Source: Streptomyces longwoodensis (GTDB lineage Bacteria > Actinomycetota > Actinomycetes > Streptomycetales > Streptomycetaceae). From it: a stretch of DNA of 64,000 bases. The DNA lies in NCBI RefSeq assembly GCF_001514125.1, contig NZ_KQ948558.1:266708-330707 (forward strand), given 5' to 3'. The position numbers and the translations under genes were made by a program. Below are positions 24,689 to 33,564 of this stretch, piece by piece. The notes below the pieces were generated by a model. That model did not search any database. It saw nothing but the letters and a program-made list of their open reading frames with translations, and was not told the origin of the DNA. The stretch's first letter is position 1. The number at the start of each line of letters is the position of its first letter.

Positions 24689-25579
24689 CTACGGCAGGGG
24701 GGTGCCGCCCGTGGCGTTGAGGACCTCGGCCGTGACGAAGCTCGCCTCCTGCGAGGCGAGGTACACGTAGGCGGGGGCCAGTTCGGCCGGCTGGGCCGGG
24801 CGGCCGAGGGGGCTCTGCTTGCCGAACTCCGACGTGTCGGGCATGGTCGCCGGGATCAGGGGCGTCCACACCGGGCCGGGCGCCACCGCGTTGACGCGGA
24901 TGCCGCGCTCGGCCACCATCTGGGCCATGCCCTGGGTGAAGGTGACGATCGCGCCCTTGGTCATCGCGTAGTCCAGCAGGTGCGGGCTGGGCTTGTACGC
25001 CTGCACCGAGGTGGTGTTGATGACGCTGCCGCCCTCGGGGATGTGCGGCAGGGCGAACTTGGTCAGCCAGAACATGCCGTACAGGTTGGTCCGCAGGACG
25101 CGGTCGAACTGCTCGGTGGTGATGGCCTCGATGCCGTCCGGCTGGGACATCTGGTAGGCCGCGTTGTTCACCAGCACGTCGATGTGCCCGAACTCCTCGA
25201 CCGCACGGTCGATGAGGGCCCGGCAGTTGGCCTCCTCACGGATGTCGCAGGAGACGGCGACCGCCTTGCGTCCCGCCTCCCGCACCAGCCGGGTCGTCTC
25301 CTCGGCGTCCTCCGCCTCCTCGTCCAGGTGGGTGAAGAGGACGTCGGCGCCCTCGCGGGCGAAGGCCAGGGCGACGGCGCGGCCGATGCCGGAGTCGCCG
25401 CCCGTGATGACCGTCTTGCGGCCCTCCAGCCGGCCCGAGCCACGGTAGGAGTCCTCCCCGTGGTCCGGCGGCGGGTCCATGGGCCCGGTCCAGCCCGGAT
25501 GCGGCTGGTCCTGGGAGGCGAAGTCCGGCTGGGGGTGCTGTGTCGTCGGGTCCTGCTGAGCGCGCTGCTCGTCGCCCAC
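24689..25579 (-). CDS. SDR oxidoreductase of the general-stress (GSP39/YhdF) type
   Basis: 296 residues from GTG 25579 (AGGAGG 6 bases upstream). A ~45-residue polar extension (rich in Gln, Pro, Asp) precedes the SDR core, as in Bacillus general-stress SDRs. Core motifs: VITGGDSGIGRAVA near 57, DVLVNNAAYQ near 130, NTTSVQAYKPS near 185 and YAMTKGA near 200, so the catalytic tetrad is intact. NAD(P)H-dependent reduction or glucose-type oxidation is possible. Next on the strand after the CBS gene, 108 bases away. Confidence 0.88.
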   Translation of the reverse strand: MGDEQRAQQDPTTQHPQPDFASQDQPHPGWTGPMDPPPDHGEDSYRGSGRLEGRKTVITGGDSGIGRAVALAFAREGADVLFTHLDEEAEDAEETTRLVREAGRKAVAVSCDIREEANCRALIDRAVEEFGHIDVLVNNAAYQMSQPDGIEAITTEQFDRVLRTNLYGMFWLTKFALPHIPEGGSVINTTSVQAYKPSPHLLDYAMTKGAIVTFTQGMAQMVAERGIRVNAVAPGPVWTPLIPATMPDTSEFGKQSPLGRPAQPAELAPAYVYLASQEASFVTAEVLNATGGTPLP

Positions 25580-25687
25580 GTCGGCCTCCTGGTCTGATCG
25601 TGCGGTGTGCGGCACGACGGGTTCCCCGATCGCCCCGGTCGAAAAGCCCCCGTCACCCGCACGGACCCCGGCGGCGTCAGGGGGCGC

Positions 25688-26341
25688 TCAGGGCCGCACC
25701 TCCCCGTCCGTCTCCGGCTCCGGCACCGGACGGAACTCCACGGCCACCACACCGTCGACGGCCCCGCACAGCTCCTCCAGCTCGGTCACCGACACCCCCG
25801 GCGACAGGCGGCCGCTGAGGACCACCTGGCCGTTCGTGACGTCCACCTGCACGGCCGACGGCGCCTCGCCGAGCGTCTTGACCAGCACCTCCTCGACGAT
25901 CTCGGTGCGCAGCGCCTGGTCGGTGCGCAGGAAGACGCGCAGCAGGTCGCTCCTGCTGACCACGCCGATCAGCCGCTGGTCCCCGTCGACGACCAGCAGC
26001 CGCTTCACGCCGTGCCGGGCCATGACCCGCGCGGCGTCGACGACGCTCCAGTCCTCGTGCGCGCACACGGGCGGGGAGGACATCAGGCCGGCGGCGTCGG
26101 TGGCCGACGTCTTCGCGGGCCGCGGCGCGGTGCCCGTCGCACCCGCCTCCGGCCGGCCCCACATCTTGTGCAGCAGGTCGGCCTCCGAGACGACGCCCAC
26201 GGGACGGTCCCCGGCGTCCACCACCGGCACCGCGGTGATGTCGTACTCCAGCAGCAGGTGGGCGATCTCCTTGAACGGGGTACCGGCCTGGACCCGGACG
26301 ACCGCGCTGCTCATCACGTCGCGCACCGTCTGGTGGTTCAT
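25688..26341 (-). CDS. CBS-pair protein with BON domain
   Basis: 217 residues from ATG 26341 (GAGAGG upstream; GTG 26344 also possible). Two CBS domains at about 7-60 and 87-140 (DYDITAVPVVDAGDRPVGVVS and HGVKRLLVVDGDQRLIGVVS) form an adenosine-nucleotide-binding pair. A BON domain follows at about 146-205 (VQVDVTNGQVVLSGRLSPG), a membrane/phospholipid-associated fold. In Streptomyces such proteins are multicopy and often stress-linked. Probably senses AMP/ATP and acts on an unknown partner. Confidence 0.88.
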   Translation of the reverse strand: MNHQTVRDVMSSAVVRVQAGTPFKEIAHLLLEYDITAVPVVDAGDRPVGVVSEADLLHKMWGRPEAGATGTAPRPAKTSATDAAGLMSSPPVCAHEDWSVVDAARVMARHGVKRLLVVDGDQRLIGVVSRSDLLRVFLRTDQALRTEIVEEVLVKTLGEAPSAVQVDVTNGQVVLSGRLSPGVSVTELEELCGAVDGVVAVEFRPVPEPETDGEVRP

Positions 26342-26553
26342 CACGGGCTGCCTCTCTGCTCACCGGCCACGACCGGTCGGCCGCGCACACCGCCGCCCTC
26401 GCCCTCCCCAACGAACGGGCGCCCCGGAAGTGCGCCCGGCGTCGCCGTCCGCCCGGCCGGTCCGTCAGTTTCGGAGAAGCCGGGGCCCGGCGTCGCCCCC
26501 TAGGCTCGGGGCAGCCCCATCGGGGGAACGGTCCGGCGAGCGGGAGACGTGTG

Positions 26554-26988
26554 ATGGGTGAGACGGGGTTCACGGCCGAGGAGCGCGCCGCCATGAAGGA
26601 GCGGGCACGGGAGACGCGGGGGACCCGGCGCGCGGGCGGGAAGGCGGACCCGGAGAAGCCGGAGAAGGAGGTGCTGGCGAAGATCGCCGAGATGGAGGAC
26701 GGCGACCGCGCGCTGGCCGAGCGGGTGCACGCCCTGGTCACCGGTGCCGCCCCGCAGCTCGCGCCGAAGCTCTGGTTCGGGATGCCGGCGTACGCCCGGG
26801 ACGGCAAGGTCGTCTGTTTCTTCCAGTGTTCCGCGAAGTTCAAGGCCCGCTACTCCACGCTCGGCTTCAACGACCCGGCACGCCTCGACGACGGCGCCAT
26901 GTGGCCGACCGCGTTCGCGGTGACCCCCGACCTGACGGCCGACGACGAGGCCCTCATCTCCGCGCTGGTGCGGCGCGCGGCGGGCTGA
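26554..26988 (+). CDS. DUF1801 (YdhG-like) protein
   Basis: 144 residues from ATG 26554 (GGGAGA 6 bases upstream). A basic, highly charged N-terminal extension (about 1-45) precedes the YdhG/DUF1801 core: LWFGMPAYARDGKVVCFFQ near 73-91 and YSTLGFND near 100, ending with a short helix. Family structures resemble a small alpha/beta cup; iron or ligand handling has been proposed for relatives but is not established. Convergent with the phosphatase gene 25 bases away. Confidence 0.78.
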   Translation: MGETGFTAEERAAMKERARETRGTRRAGGKADPEKPEKEVLAKIAEMEDGDRALAERVHALVTGAAPQLAPKLWFGMPAYARDGKVVCFFQCSAKFKARYSTLGFNDPARLDDGAMWPTAFAVTPDLTADDEALISALVRRAAG

Positions 26989-27013
26989 CGGCGGACGGCC
27001 ACCGGGGCGCCGT

Positions 27014-29476
27014 TCACGGGATCTCCTGTTCGGCCCAGATGACCTTCCCGGTGGCCGTGTAGCGCGCCCCCCAGCGGTGGGCCAGCTGGGCCACCAGGAA
27101 CAGGCCCCGGCCGCCCTCGTCGGTGGAGCGGGCGTGGCGCAGGCGGGGTGCGGTGCTGCTGGCGTCGGACACCTCGCAGGTCAGGCGGGAGTCGCGCAAC
27201 AGGCGCAGGCGCACGGGGGGTTCGGCGTAGCGGATGGCGTTGGTGACCAGTTCGCTGACGATGAGCTCGGTGGTCATGACCAGCTCGTCGAGCCCCCAGT
27301 CCGCCACCTGACGGGTCGCCAGGGCACGCAGCTCGGCGACGGCGGCCGGGTCGGCGGGCACGTCCCAGGAGGCGACGTGGTCGGCACCCAGGCCGTGCGT
27401 GCGGGCCAGCAGCAGGGCGACGTCGTCGGGCTGCGGATCGGGCAGCAGCCGCCGTACCGCGGACGTGCACAGCTTGCGCAGGTCGGGCTCCGGGCGGGAC
27501 AGGGCCTCGGCGAGGCGGGCCATGCCGTGCTCCATGTCGCGGTCGCCGCCCTCGACCAGGCCGTCGGTGTACAGGCCGAGCAGGCTGTTCTCGGCGAGTT
27601 CGATGGTGGCGGCCTCGAAGGCCATGCCGCCCAGGCCCAGCGGAGGGCCCGCGGGGGGCTCGGGGAAGGAGACCCGTCCGTCGGGGGCGACCACGACCGG
27701 CGGGGGGTGCCCGGCGCGGGCCATGGTGCAGGTCCGGCCGACGGGGTCGTAGACGGCGTAGAGGCAGGTGGCGCCGAGGAAGGCCGCGGAGCTCTGCCGG
27801 GCCGCCTCGTCGTCGGTCATCTCCTCGCTCAGCCGGAGCACCAGGTCGTCGAGGTGGGCGAGCAGTTCGTCGGGCGGCAGTTCCATGTCGGCGAGGGTCT
27901 GCACCGCGGTGCGCAGCCGGCCCATGGTGGCCGCCGCCGTGATGCCGTGTCCGACGACGTCCCCGACGACCAGGCCCACGCGGGCCCCGGACAGCGGGAT
28001 CACGTCGAACCAGTCGCCGCCGACGCCGCCGCGGGGGTCGGCCGGAAGGTAGGAGGACGCCACTTCGAGGGCCGTGCCGCCCTTGAGGGCCTGCGGCAGC
28101 AGACTGCGCTGGAGGGTGACGGCGGCGGAGTGTTCGCGGGTGTAGCGGCGGGCGTTGTCGACGCACAGCGCGGCCCGAGCCACCAGCTCCCGGGCCGGCA
28201 GGACGTCGTCGGGCTGGAAGGACACGGGGTTGACCGACCGCATGAAGGTGGTCAGGCCCAGGACGGTGTTGCGGGCGCGCATCGGCACGCAGATCAGCGA
28301 GTGCAGCCCGAACGCCCGCAGCCGCTCCGCCCGTTCGGGCTGCTGGGTGACCCACAGTTCGTCCGCGGGGTCGAGGACCGGCAGGAGGACCGGTTCGCCG
28401 TCGATGAGCAGCCGCGCGTCGTGCGGCGGCGGGAGGAAGTCCACCCTGTCGCCGAGCCGCCCCACGGCCTCCGGGCAGCCCTCGCGGACCGAGCGCAGTC
28501 CGGCGCGCCGCATCACGGCCCGGGCCGGTGCCGGTCCGGCGTCGGTCAGCCACGTGCCGTGCCCCTCGGTGCTCAGGACGTGCTCCAGGAGGTCCACGAC
28601 GACGAAGTCGGCGAAGCGGGGCACCGCGAAGTCGGCCAGCTCCTGGGCGGTGCGCATCACGTCCAGGGTGGTGCCGACACGGGTCCCGGCCTCGTTGACG
28701 AGGGACAGCAGCTGGCGGGCGGTCCACCGCTCGGTGACGTCCAGGACCATGTAGCAGACGCCGGTGACGGTCCCGTCGGTGTCGACGAGCGGGAAGAACG
28801 ACGTCGACCAGGCGCGCCGACGGTACGGGTCGGCCCAGCTCCAGCCGCCGTACTCGTAGTCCGTGACCGGTGCGCCCGTCTCCAGAACCTTGCGCATCAT
28901 GCCCTCCAGCGGCTCGGCCTCGAGGCCGGGCAGCAGTTCGCTGAGCCGCCGGCCCAGCCGCTGGTCGCGAGGCACGCCGCCGATGCGTTCCAGGGTGTCG
29001 TTGAGCCAGACGAAGCGCAGGTCGCGGTCGACGACGGCCATGCCGACCGGGGAGCGGACCAGGAAGCCGTCCAGGACGGACCGGTCCATCGTCCAGCGCT
29101 CGCGGCCCTCCCGGGCCGAGAGCAGGAAGCACTCGCCGCCGCCGATGCCGAACGAGGCCGAGACGCGCAGGTCGACGTCGAGCCGGTGGCCGTCGCGGTG
29201 GCGCAGGGCGGCCACGCCGCTCCAGCCCATGCCGGACCGGCACCGTTCGGCGACGCTCGCGGCGCGCAGCGGGTTCACGGGCGTGTCGAGCAGCCGCGCG
29301 GCGGGCCGGCCGACGACCTCGGCGGCCGGGCGGCCGAGGAGCGCCTCGGCCGCCCGGCTCCAGCCCAGCACCACACCGGCCGTGTCGACCACGGCGGCCG
29401 CGTCGCTGGACGCGTCGAAGGGCTCGTGCGGTCCGGCGGACGCCGGCGGGTCGCAGCGTTGTCGCGGAGCATCCAT
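27014..29476 (-). CDS. PAS-PAS-GAF-SpoIIE phosphatase with C-terminal RsbW-like ATPase domain
   Basis: 820 residues from ATG 29476 (GAGGGA upstream). Two PAS domains (about 18-120 and 135-255), a GAF domain (about 280-440), a PPM/SpoIIE phosphatase (about 465-690; LQRSLLPQ, GGVGGDWFDVIPL, VVGDVVGHG, LYTDGLVEG) and a GHKL ATPase (about 705-815; VVSELVTNAIRYAEPP variant, STDEGGRGLFLV). Metal-binding aspartates are present. It combines STAS-dephosphorylating and sigma-binding/kinase-type modules with two sensory inputs, so it can drive partner switching in both directions. Divergent from a homologue at 29698. Soluble. Confidence 0.9.
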   Translation of the reverse strand: MDAPRQRCDPPASAGPHEPFDASSDAAAVVDTAGVVLGWSRAAEALLGRPAAEVVGRPAARLLDTPVNPLRAASVAERCRSGMGWSGVAALRHRDGHRLDVDLRVSASFGIGGGECFLLSAREGRERWTMDRSVLDGFLVRSPVGMAVVDRDLRFVWLNDTLERIGGVPRDQRLGRRLSELLPGLEAEPLEGMMRKVLETGAPVTDYEYGGWSWADPYRRRAWSTSFFPLVDTDGTVTGVCYMVLDVTERWTARQLLSLVNEAGTRVGTTLDVMRTAQELADFAVPRFADFVVVDLLEHVLSTEGHGTWLTDAGPAPARAVMRRAGLRSVREGCPEAVGRLGDRVDFLPPPHDARLLIDGEPVLLPVLDPADELWVTQQPERAERLRAFGLHSLICVPMRARNTVLGLTTFMRSVNPVSFQPDDVLPARELVARAALCVDNARRYTREHSAAVTLQRSLLPQALKGGTALEVASSYLPADPRGGVGGDWFDVIPLSGARVGLVVGDVVGHGITAAATMGRLRTAVQTLADMELPPDELLAHLDDLVLRLSEEMTDDEAARQSSAAFLGATCLYAVYDPVGRTCTMARAGHPPPVVVAPDGRVSFPEPPAGPPLGLGGMAFEAATIELAENSLLGLYTDGLVEGGDRDMEHGMARLAEALSRPEPDLRKLCTSAVRRLLPDPQPDDVALLLARTHGLGADHVASWDVPADPAAVAELRALATRQVADWGLDELVMTTELIVSELVTNAIRYAEPPVRLRLLRDSRLTCEVSDASSTAPRLRHARSTDEGGRGLFLVAQLAHRWGARYTATGKVIWAEQEIP

Positions 29477-29697
29477 GGGCGCCGTCCCTCGCAGGACTGG
29501 TACAGGACCCATGGTGCTGCCTGGCCGCCCGATCCGCACGGTTCGCCCCCGTCGGCGTCCCCCCGGCCGCCGGCCGGGCCCCTGACTGGGCAGGGCGCGG
29601 CGGCGGGGGCAGCATGGAAGGACCGGCGGTCGGCCCCGGCCCGCGCGGCGCGACGGACGCGGGCGGCACGGGCCCCGGCCGGTACGGGAGGTCGTCC

Positions 29698-31767
29698 ATG
29701 ACAGCCGAGTCCTTCGAGTACGGCGACGACGCTCCCGGTGCGCTCCAGGCGTCCCGGCCGACGGGTCTGCTGGACGTCCTCAGCGTCGCGGCGGTCGTGC
29801 TGGACAGCGAGGGACGCATCGTGTTCTGGACCCCGCAGGCGGAGGACCTGTTCGGCTACACCGCGCAGGAGGCGCTGGGCACCTACGCGGCCCGGCTGTT
29901 CGTCCACCCCGAGCACCTGCAGTCGGTGGTGAGCCTGTTCGCGGAGGTACTGGAGACCGGCCGCAGCTGGGCGGGGACGTTCCCGGTCCGGCACAAGGAC
30001 GGCAGCACCCGGCTGACGGAGTTCCGCAACATGCGGTTGCAGGACGACCTCGGCGACATGTACGCGCTGGGCATCGCCGCCGACCACGCGCTGCTGCAGC
30101 GCGTGGAGACCGATCTGGCCCTGTGCGAGCGACTGATCAACCAGTCCCCCATCGGGCTGGCCCTGCTGGACCCGGACCTGCGCTACCTGCTGGTCAACCC
30201 CGCGCTGGAACGCATCGACGGGATCCCCGCCGAGGACCACGTGGGCCGTCACCTGCGGGAGACGCTGCGTTTCCCCGACATCGACACGATCGAGTCCGCG
30301 CTGCGCCAGGTGATCACCACCGGGACGCCGCTGCTCGACCAGTACCACGTGGGCCGGCCGGCCGCCGATCCCGACCAGGAGCGGGCCTGGTCGCTGTCGT
30401 TCTACCGGCTGGAGGACCCCGGGGGCCGGGTGCTGGGCGCGGCGGCGTCGGTGGTGGACGTCACCGAGCGGCACCGCGCGGCCGCCGAGGCCGACCGGGC
30501 GCGGCGCCGGCTGGCCCTGATCGCGGACGCCTCCACGCGGGTGGGCACCACGCTGGAGGTCGACCGGACCGCGCACGAGCTGGCCGAGATCGCCGCCGCC
30601 GAGCTCGCCGACGTGGTGGCCGTGGACATCCTCGACTCGGCCCTGGCGTGCCGCACGGCCCGCCGGCCGGACAACGGGCCCGAGCTGTTCCGGGCGCTCG
30701 CCCTGACGGCGGCCCACCCGACGGTCGCGCTGGAGGCCGCCGACGCGCCCGGTGACCTCGCCGCCTACGACGGGGACCGGCTGGTGACGCTGTGCGTGCA
30801 CACGGGCCGGCCGGTGCTGGTCCGGCACGTCGGCGACCGGGACCTGGCCCGCATCGGGCGCGACGAGGAGGCGTCCGGTCTGCTCGCCCGGGCGGGCGTG
30901 CACTCCTACCTGGCGGTGCCGTTGATCGCGCACGGCGAGGTGCTGGGCGCCCTGGACCTCAAGCGCACCCGCAATCCACTGCCGTTCGACCAGGACGACG
31001 TGGTGCTGGCCGGTGAGCTGGCCAGCCGGGCGGCCGTCGCCATCGACAACGCCCGCTGGTTCCAGAGCGTGCGCAACACCGCGCTGACGCTGCAGCGCAG
31101 CCTGCTGCCCGAGCACGCCCAGCACCGGACGGGCCTGGAGCTGGCCTCGCGCTACCAGCCCGCGCAGGCCACCAGCGAGGTCGGCGGCGACTGGTACGAC
31201 GTCATCCCGCTCACCGGTGACAAGACGGCGCTGGTGGTGGGGGACGTGATGGGCAACGGCATCGACGCCGCCGCGACCATGGGCAGGCTGCGCACGGCCA
31301 CCTGCGCCTACGCCGACCTGGACCTCGCACCCGGTGCCGTGCTGGAGCACCTGGACCACATCACCTGCGACCTGGAGCACTACATCGTCACGTGCCTGTA
31401 CGCCGTGTACGACCCGCACACCCGGCAGTGCTGCATCGCCAACGCCGGCCACATGCCGCCCGCGCTGGTGGGCCCCGGCCGCCCGCCGAGACTCCTGCGG
31501 CTGCCCTCCGGCGCGCCGCTCGGGGTCGGCGGGGTCACCTTCGAGGCGACGACGGTGACCCTCGAACCCGGGGACCTGCTGGTGCTGTACACCGACGGCC
31601 TCGTCGAGACCCGGCAGCACTCGATCGACGACCGGCTGAACGTCATGCTGAGCTTCCTCGACGAGCCGCGGCGGCCGCTGGAGGAGACCTGCGACCTGCT
31701 GCTGTACGGCCTGCGGCACCCGGACGACCACGACGACGTGGCGCTGCTGATCGCGCGGGCGCTGTAG
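29698..31767 (+). CDS. PAS-PAS-GAF-SpoIIE phosphatase
   Basis: 689 residues from ATG 29698 (GGGAGG 7 bases upstream). PAS domains at about 22-135 (DSEGRIVFWTPQAEDLFGYT) and 145-265 (NQSPIGLALLDPDLRYLLVN), GAF at about 280-440, SpoIIE phosphatase at about 460-685 (LQRSLLPEH, GGDWYDVIPL, VVGDVMGNG, LYTDGLVET). It lacks the C-terminal ATPase of its divergent neighbour. It should dephosphorylate STAS anti-anti-sigma proteins such as those encoded at 37817 or 44274. The shared 221-base intergenic region probably co-regulates the pair. Confidence 0.9.
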   Translation: MTAESFEYGDDAPGALQASRPTGLLDVLSVAAVVLDSEGRIVFWTPQAEDLFGYTAQEALGTYAARLFVHPEHLQSVVSLFAEVLETGRSWAGTFPVRHKDGSTRLTEFRNMRLQDDLGDMYALGIAADHALLQRVETDLALCERLINQSPIGLALLDPDLRYLLVNPALERIDGIPAEDHVGRHLRETLRFPDIDTIESALRQVITTGTPLLDQYHVGRPAADPDQERAWSLSFYRLEDPGGRVLGAAASVVDVTERHRAAAEADRARRRLALIADASTRVGTTLEVDRTAHELAEIAAAELADVVAVDILDSALACRTARRPDNGPELFRALALTAAHPTVALEAADAPGDLAAYDGDRLVTLCVHTGRPVLVRHVGDRDLARIGRDEEASGLLARAGVHSYLAVPLIAHGEVLGALDLKRTRNPLPFDQDDVVLAGELASRAAVAIDNARWFQSVRNTALTLQRSLLPEHAQHRTGLELASRYQPAQATSEVGGDWYDVIPLTGDKTALVVGDVMGNGIDAAATMGRLRTATCAYADLDLAPGAVLEHLDHITCDLEHYIVTCLYAVYDPHTRQCCIANAGHMPPALVGPGRPPRLLRLPSGAPLGVGGVTFEATTVTLEPGDLLVLYTDGLVETRQHSIDDRLNVMLSFLDEPRRPLEETCDLLLYGLRHPDDHDDVALLIARAL

Positions 31768-31813
31768 GGACTCGGGCGCGGCGGCAGGTCCCCGGACGAA
31801 CTGCGCACAGGAC

Positions 31814-31837
31814 GGGTTTCCGGGCGCCGGCGGGTAC
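31814..31837 (+). promoter_or_regulatory. Sigma-B-type promoter for the radical SAM gene
   Basis: GGGT, 14 bases, GGGTAC, ending 104 bases before the start of the SPL-family gene. Confidence 0.4.
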
Positions 31838-31941
31838 GGTGGAGGGACCCGCACCGGTCGGCGCCCCCGCGCCGGTGACCGGGTGCGCACCCCGCCGGAC
31901 CGCACGGTCACGGCCCCCGCACACCCCTCGACGGAGCAGAC

Positions 31942-33150
31942 ATGCCGCACCCCTCCGCGGGGCCGGACAGCGGATCCGACACCCTGTTCGACCTGGACGC
32001 CCTCGGGCAGCCCGTCCCGGCCGGCGGCGGCGCCGGTCCGTCCTCGCAGCCCGTGGCCACGGGCGGCGCGCCCTTCCGGGACAGCGACACCGCCCGCCGT
32101 CTGCTGCCCGTGCGGACCGTCTACGCCGAGCCGGCGGCCGCCGCGTCACCCCGCGGCCGCGAGATCCTCGCCCGCTTCCCGCGGGCGGAGGTGATCGAGG
32201 TCGACTCGCACTGGCGCATCCCGGGGCTGTACGGCAACGAGGGCAACCTCGAACGCTGGGTGCGCGTCAAGGGCGAGACGCTGGTGCTGGGCGAGCGGAA
32301 GTCCCTGACCACACGGCCCAACGGCCGCTCCGCGGACTGGATCGCCCCCGGCCCCTCCAACGGCTGCGCCCTGGCCTGCGCCTACTGCTACGTGCCGCGC
32401 CGCAAGGGCTACGCCAACCCGATCACCGTGTTCACCAACATCGACCGGATCATCGGACACCTCGGCCGGCACCTCGCCCGCCTGGGCCCCAAGCCCGAGG
32501 CCAACCAGTGCGACCCGTCGGCCTGGGTCTACGACATCGGGGAGAACGGCGACTGCTCGGTGGACGCGCTGGTCTGCGACAACACCGCGGACCTCGTCCG
32601 GGCCTTTGGCCAGTGGCCCACCGCCAAGGCGTCCTTCGCGACCAAGTTCGTCAACCCCGACCTGCTCGCGCTGGACCCGCGCGGTCGCACCCGCATCCGC
32701 TTCTCGCTGATGCCGCCGCGGGACTCCCGCCTGCTCGACCTGCGCACCTCCCCCGTGGACGAGCGGATCGCCGCCGCCGCGGACTTCCTGGACGCCGGCT
32801 ACGAGGTGCACTTCAACCTCTCCCCCGTCGTCCTGCGCCCCGGCTGGGAGGGGGACTGGGCCGAGCTGCTGCGCCGGCTCGACGACGTGCTCCCGGAGCG
32901 GGTCAAGCGGCAGGCGGCCGCCGAGGTCATCATGCTGACGCACAACCGGGAGCTGCACGAGGTCAACCTGGGCTGGCACCCGCGCGCCGAGGAGCTGCTG
33001 TGGCAGCCGGACCTCCAGCAGGGCAAGCGCTCGGAGAACGGCGCCCTGAACGTCCGCTACCGCAACCAGGTCAAGGCCGACGCCGTACGGCGCCTGCGCG
33101 AGCTGGTCGCGGCCCACTCCCCGTGGCTGCGCATCCGGTACGCCTTCTGA
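31942..33150 (+). CDS. Spore-photoproduct-lyase-family radical SAM protein
   Basis: 402 residues, ATG with GGAGCAGAC upstream. The cluster motif is SNGCALACAYCYVPRRKGY near residues 134-152, a CxxxCxxC that binds the 4Fe-4S/SAM centre. Downstream VYDIGENGDCSVDAL, FATKFVN and RFSLMPPRDSRLLD match the spore photoproduct lyase family. Bacillus SplB repairs spore UV photoproduct; actinobacterial homologues of this subgroup are not characterised. A variable ~75-residue N-terminus precedes the conserved part. UV/DNA-damage repair in spores or stressed cells is the likely role. Confidence 0.85.
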   Translation: MPHPSAGPDSGSDTLFDLDALGQPVPAGGGAGPSSQPVATGGAPFRDSDTARRLLPVRTVYAEPAAAASPRGREILARFPRAEVIEVDSHWRIPGLYGNEGNLERWVRVKGETLVLGERKSLTTRPNGRSADWIAPGPSNGCALACAYCYVPRRKGYANPITVFTNIDRIIGHLGRHLARLGPKPEANQCDPSAWVYDIGENGDCSVDALVCDNTADLVRAFGQWPTAKASFATKFVNPDLLALDPRGRTRIRFSLMPPRDSRLLDLRTSPVDERIAAAADFLDAGYEVHFNLSPVVLRPGWEGDWAELLRRLDDVLPERVKRQAAAEVIMLTHNRELHEVNLGWHPRAEELLWQPDLQQGKRSENGALNVRYRNQVKADAVRRLRELVAAHSPWLRIRYAF

Positions 33151-33189
33151 CGCACCCGCGACCTGAGACTCAGCGGAACTCAGCGGGGC

Positions 33190-33396
33190 TCAGCGCGCCC
33201 ACGACTCCGGGCCGCCGCCCCGCCACTCGATCCACTCGGCGTCGACGACGTCCCGCGGCTCCACGTCCTCCAGACCGGCCGAGCGCAGGAACTCGACGAC
33301 GTCGAGCGTCGTGTACGCCATGCCGACGAAGTGCTCGCCGACCCGGACCCGACGGCCCCCGTCGGCTGCGGGGGGATGCACGACCACCTGGAGCAT
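33190..33396 (-). CDS. Small hypothetical protein
   Basis: 68 residues from ATG 33396 (GAGGG 7-8 bases upstream). Begins MLQVVVHPPAADGGRRVRVG and continues HFVGMAYTTLDVVEFLRSAGL, a compact beta-strand plus helix pattern, then EDVEPRDVVDAEWIEWRGG. The good start signal and G/C third positions support a real gene. No family recognised. Divergent from the oxidase gene. Confidence 0.65.
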   Translation of the reverse strand: MLQVVVHPPAADGGRRVRVGEHFVGMAYTTLDVVEFLRSAGLEDVEPRDVVDAEWIEWRGGGPESWAR

Positions 33397-33564
33397 GACG
33401 CCCACCCTCGCCCGGGCCGCACCCCCACGCACCCGGGACGCGCCCGTACGGGTCGGGGCGGGCGGTCCCGCGCCGTGTGCACCGCCGGATCGCGACGCGG
33501 AGGACTAATCTGCCCGGAGTTGGATACGCACCGGCCACCACTGCCCCGCCGCGTGAGGACACCG

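Noticed and set aside
24689..31767. Secondary-metabolite cluster built around SDR, P450 and SARP genes
   Set aside because: No core biosynthetic enzyme (PKS, NRPS, terpene cyclase, RiPP) is visible in the window, and these genes are separated by stress-regulation genes.
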